64,000 nucleotides of DNA. Origin: Stenotrophomonas_A sp035629025 (GTDB lineage: Bacteria; Pseudomonadota; Gammaproteobacteria; Xanthomonadales; Xanthomonadaceae). The notes below the pieces were generated by a model that saw only the letters and a list, made by a program, of their open reading frames with translations, searched no databases and was not told the DNA's origin. Positions 61,577-64,000 of the stretch are shown piece after piece. Within the stretch, counting starts at the first letter, position 1, and each line of letters begins with the position of its first letter. The stretch is taken from positions 67,959 through 131,958 of the forward strand of contig DASPIU010000009.1 of the NCBI GenBank assembly GCA_035629025.1, read 5' to 3'. The position numbers and the translations under genes are program-made.

Positions 61577-64000
61577 ATGACGAGATTTCCCACTCGCCGC
61601 CTGCTTGCCCTCGCCCTTGCCACCGGCCTCAGCGTGCCCGCACTCGCCCTGGCGGCCGAGCCGTTCGTGGCCAGCGACATCCGCGTGGACGGGTTGCAGC
61701 GCATTTCCTCCGGCACGGTCTTCACCTACCTGCCGGTGAACCGCGGCGATACCGTGGACGATGCCAAGGTGGGCGAGTCGATCCGCGCCCTGTACCGCAC
61801 CGGCTTCTTCGAGGACGTGCAGCTTGACCGCCAGGGCAACATCCTGGTCATCACGGTCAAGGAGCGTCCGGCGATCAACAAGCTCACCGTGACTGGCAAC
61901 AAGGACATCAAGTCCGAAGAGCTGCTCAAGGGCCTGACCGACATCGGCCTGACCGAAGGCGGCACCTTCGACCGCCTGAGCCTGGACCGCGTGACCCAGG
62001 AACTGACCCGCCAGTACAACAACCGCGGCAAGTACAACGTCGAGATCACCCCGACGGTGAGCCCGCTGGACCGCAACCGCGTCGATGTCGCCATCGCGAT
62101 CAAGGAAGGCAAGGCGGCCAAGATCCGCCACGTCAACCTGATCGGCACCGAGAAGTACGACAACGAGGACATCCTGGCCGGCTGGGAATCCAAGGAGCAC
62201 AACTGGGCTTCGTGGTACCGCCGCGATGACCAGTACTCCAAGGAAAAGATGTCCGGCGACCTGGAGAAGCTCAACTCCTGGTATCTGGACCGCGGCTACG
62301 TGGACTTCAACATCGATTCCACCCAGGTGGCGATCAGTCCCGACAAGCGCGACATGTTCATCACCGCCGGCGTCACCGAAGGCGAGCAGTACAAGATTTC
62401 CGAGATCAAGGTCACCGGCGACACCGTGCTGCCGCAGGCCGAGATCGAGAAGTACGTGATCCCCAAGGCGGGCGACATCTTCTCGCGCGCGCTGCTGGAA
62501 TACAGCGCTGATGCGATCACCAATTCGCTCAGCAACGTCGGCTACGCCTTCGCCAAGGTCAACCCGATCCCGACGCCGAACCGCGAGGATCGCACCGTGG
62601 CGGTCAACCTGCAGGTCGTGCCGGGCCCGCGCGTGTCGGTTCATCGCATCCTGTTCAAGGGCAACAGCCGCACCTCCGACGAAGTGCTGCGCCGCGAGAT
62701 GCGCCAGTTCGAGAACACCTGGTACTCGCAGGCGGCGATCGACCGCTCGAAGATCCGTCTGCAGCGCCTGGGCTATTTCGAGTCGGTCTCGGTCGAAACC
62801 CCGGCCGTGCCCGGCAGCAACGACCAGGTTGACGTGGTGTTCGAGGTCAAGGAGACCACCTCCGGCAGCTTCGTCTTCGGCCTGGGCTATTCGCAGAGCT
62901 ACGGCGTGACCACTTCGGTGCAGCTGTCGCAGAACAACTTCCTCGGCGGCGGCAACCGCGTGTCGGTGGAAGCCTCGCGCAGCAGCTACCTGAAGCGCTA
63001 TGGCTTCAGCTACACCAACCCGTTCTTCACCGACGACGGTGTGTCGCTGGGCTACAACCTGTCCTGGCGCGAGCTGGACTACTCGAACTACAACACCGCG
63101 CAGTACAACAGCACCAATGGCGCTGCGCAGGTGCTCTTCGGCGTGCCGATCACCGAGAACGACTCGGTCTCGCTGATGTTCGGCATCGACAGCAACCAGA
63201 TCACCACCTACCAGGGCGCCACCCCGCAGTCGATCATCGACTACATCAACGCCATCGGCTCGCGCACCTTCCACGCCTGGCGCACCGAACTGGGTTGGGC
63301 GCGCGACACCCGCAACGACTACTTCATGCCGACCCGCGGCATGTACCAGCGCGTGGGCCTGGAAACGACGCTGCCGGGCTCGACCGTCGAGTACTACAAG
63401 CTCAACTACCAGGTCTCCAAGTTCTGGCCGATCATTCCGTCGCTGGTGATCAACACCCGCCTGGAACTGGGCTACGGCGACAGCTACGGCAACGACAAGA
63501 GCCGCGACATCTGCGGCATCTACGACACCACCACCAACCCGGGCTTCGTCGCCTACGTTCCGCAGGACTGCAACGGCTCGAACCTGATCCGCACGGTCAC
63601 CGCGAGCGGCCTGCCGTTCTACGAGAACTTCTACGCCGGCGGTACCAACTCCGTGCGCGGTTTCGAGAACAACACCCTGGGCCCGCGTTCGGAGGCCACC
63701 ACTTCCTACCCGCGCGGCCAGCCGCTGGGTGGCTCGACCAAGGTGGTCGGTTCGGTGGAAGCGTACTTCCCGAAGCTGTTTGACAGCCCGTCGGCGCGGC
63801 TGTCGGCCTTTGTCGACTTCGGCAACGTGTTCAACACCACCGACAAGTTCAAGGCCAACGAGCTGCGCATCTCCACCGGCGTGGCCCTGCTCTGGCGCGC
63901 CCCGGTCGGCCCGATCTCGATCAGCTACGCCATTCCGTTGAAGAAGGAAGACGGCGACGAAGTCGAGCGCCTGCAGTTCACCTTTGGTGGGCAGTTCTGA
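61577..64000 (+). CDS. bamA: Outer membrane protein assembly factor BamA
   Basis: The 807-residue precursor has a signal peptide (1-27, LALAA|EPF). Five POTRA domains (about 28-430) begin FVASDIRVDGLQRISSGTVF. The 16-strand barrel carries the loop-6 VRGF motif in TNSVRGFENNTLGPRS. It ends EVERLQFTFGGQF with the C-terminal Phe, and its TGA is the last three bases of the window. BamA inserts barrel proteins into the outer membrane. It sits behind rseP, as in E. coli. Confidence 0.98.
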   Translation: MTRFPTRRLLALALATGLSVPALALAAEPFVASDIRVDGLQRISSGTVFTYLPVNRGDTVDDAKVGESIRALYRTGFFEDVQLDRQGNILVITVKERPAINKLTVTGNKDIKSEELLKGLTDIGLTEGGTFDRLSLDRVTQELTRQYNNRGKYNVEITPTVSPLDRNRVDVAIAIKEGKAAKIRHVNLIGTEKYDNEDILAGWESKEHNWASWYRRDDQYSKEKMSGDLEKLNSWYLDRGYVDFNIDSTQVAISPDKRDMFITAGVTEGEQYKISEIKVTGDTVLPQAEIEKYVIPKAGDIFSRALLEYSADAITNSLSNVGYAFAKVNPIPTPNREDRTVAVNLQVVPGPRVSVHRILFKGNSRTSDEVLRREMRQFENTWYSQAAIDRSKIRLQRLGYFESVSVETPAVPGSNDQVDVVFEVKETTSGSFVFGLGYSQSYGVTTSVQLSQNNFLGGGNRVSVEASRSSYLKRYGFSYTNPFFTDDGVSLGYNLSWRELDYSNYNTAQYNSTNGAAQVLFGVPITENDSVSLMFGIDSNQITTYQGATPQSIIDYINAIGSRTFHAWRTELGWARDTRNDYFMPTRGMYQRVGLETTLPGSTVEYYKLNYQVSKFWPIIPSLVINTRLELGYGDSYGNDKSRDICGIYDTTTNPGFVAYVPQDCNGSNLIRTVTASGLPFYENFYAGGTNSVRGFENNTLGPRSEATTSYPRGQPLGGSTKVVGSVEAYFPKLFDSPSARLSAFVDFGNVFNTTDKFKANELRISTGVALLWRAPVGPISISYAIPLKKEDGDEVERLQFTFGGQF

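Overview
The window is a contiguous, GC-rich, gene-dense piece of a gammaproteobacterial chromosome, most likely Xanthomonadaceae (Stenotrophomonas, Pseudoxanthomonas, Luteimonas or a near relative). The case rests on gene content and order: nth, a porin with a pst-phoU operon holding two pstS genes, rlmB-rnr, parC-bfr, the dapD-glnD-map block divergent from rpsB-tsf, and pyrH-frr-uppS-cdsA-dxr-rseP-bamA. Family identity is from recalled protein motifs and synteny; no database search was possible. Many long antisense open frames are GC-driven shadows and are left out. I saw no insertion sequence, integrase, prophage or CRISPR array.

Layout. 1-2.8 kb: a periplasmic FKBP isomerase, enoyl-CoA hydratase, a small unknown gene and endonuclease III. 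2.8-10.3 kb: a phosphate-starvation locus, an outer-membrane porin divergent from pstS-pstS-pstC-pstA-pstB-phoU, with three Pho boxes. 10.4-13.0 kb: an RcnB-like periplasmic protein, then a three-gene RiPP metallophore cassette: an EGKCG-repeat precursor, a DUF692/MNIO maturase and a DUF2063 partner. 13.1-20.8 kb: RNase T, a periplasmic-sensing diguanylate cyclase, RlmB, a GFA-family protein and RNase R. 20.9-32.8 kb: two copies of tRNA-Leu(CAG), lying in near-identical 246-bp direct repeats, bracket an 11.8-kb metal or siderophore uptake segment. It holds two TonB receptors, a FecBCD-type importer, two unknown GATase-like proteins, an FmdE-like protein, a Crp/Fnr regulator, Fur boxes and a tandem SGNH hydrolase. 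33-38 kb: a MarR-controlled EmrAB-NodT efflux operon. 38-43.5 kb: ParC, a bacterioferritin and a penicillin acylase family protein. 43.5-52 kb: asnB with an asparagine-rich attenuator leader, then dapE, an ArsC-like protein, dapD, glnD and map. 52-64 kb: rpsB, tsf, an HDOD-GGDEF protein, pyrH, frr, uppS, cdsA, dxr, rseP and bamA. This last block joins translation to undecaprenyl, phospholipid, isoprenoid and outer-membrane assembly.

The strongest new-looking signals are these. (1) A 30-codon leader with nine Asn codons precedes asnB. A perfect terminator follows it, and a 13-nt antiterminator segment inside the leader can pair with the terminator arm. This is a complete classical attenuator responding to Asn-tRNA. 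(2) The EGKCG/MNIO/DUF2063 cassette. (3) The tRNA-flanked uptake segment with its unusual accessory proteins. (4) A MarR operator placed over a consensus -35 of an apparently leaderless promoter. (5) Several large inverted repeats, including a nested 108-bp hairpin and a G-quadruplex-capable inverted repeat inside the pst operon.
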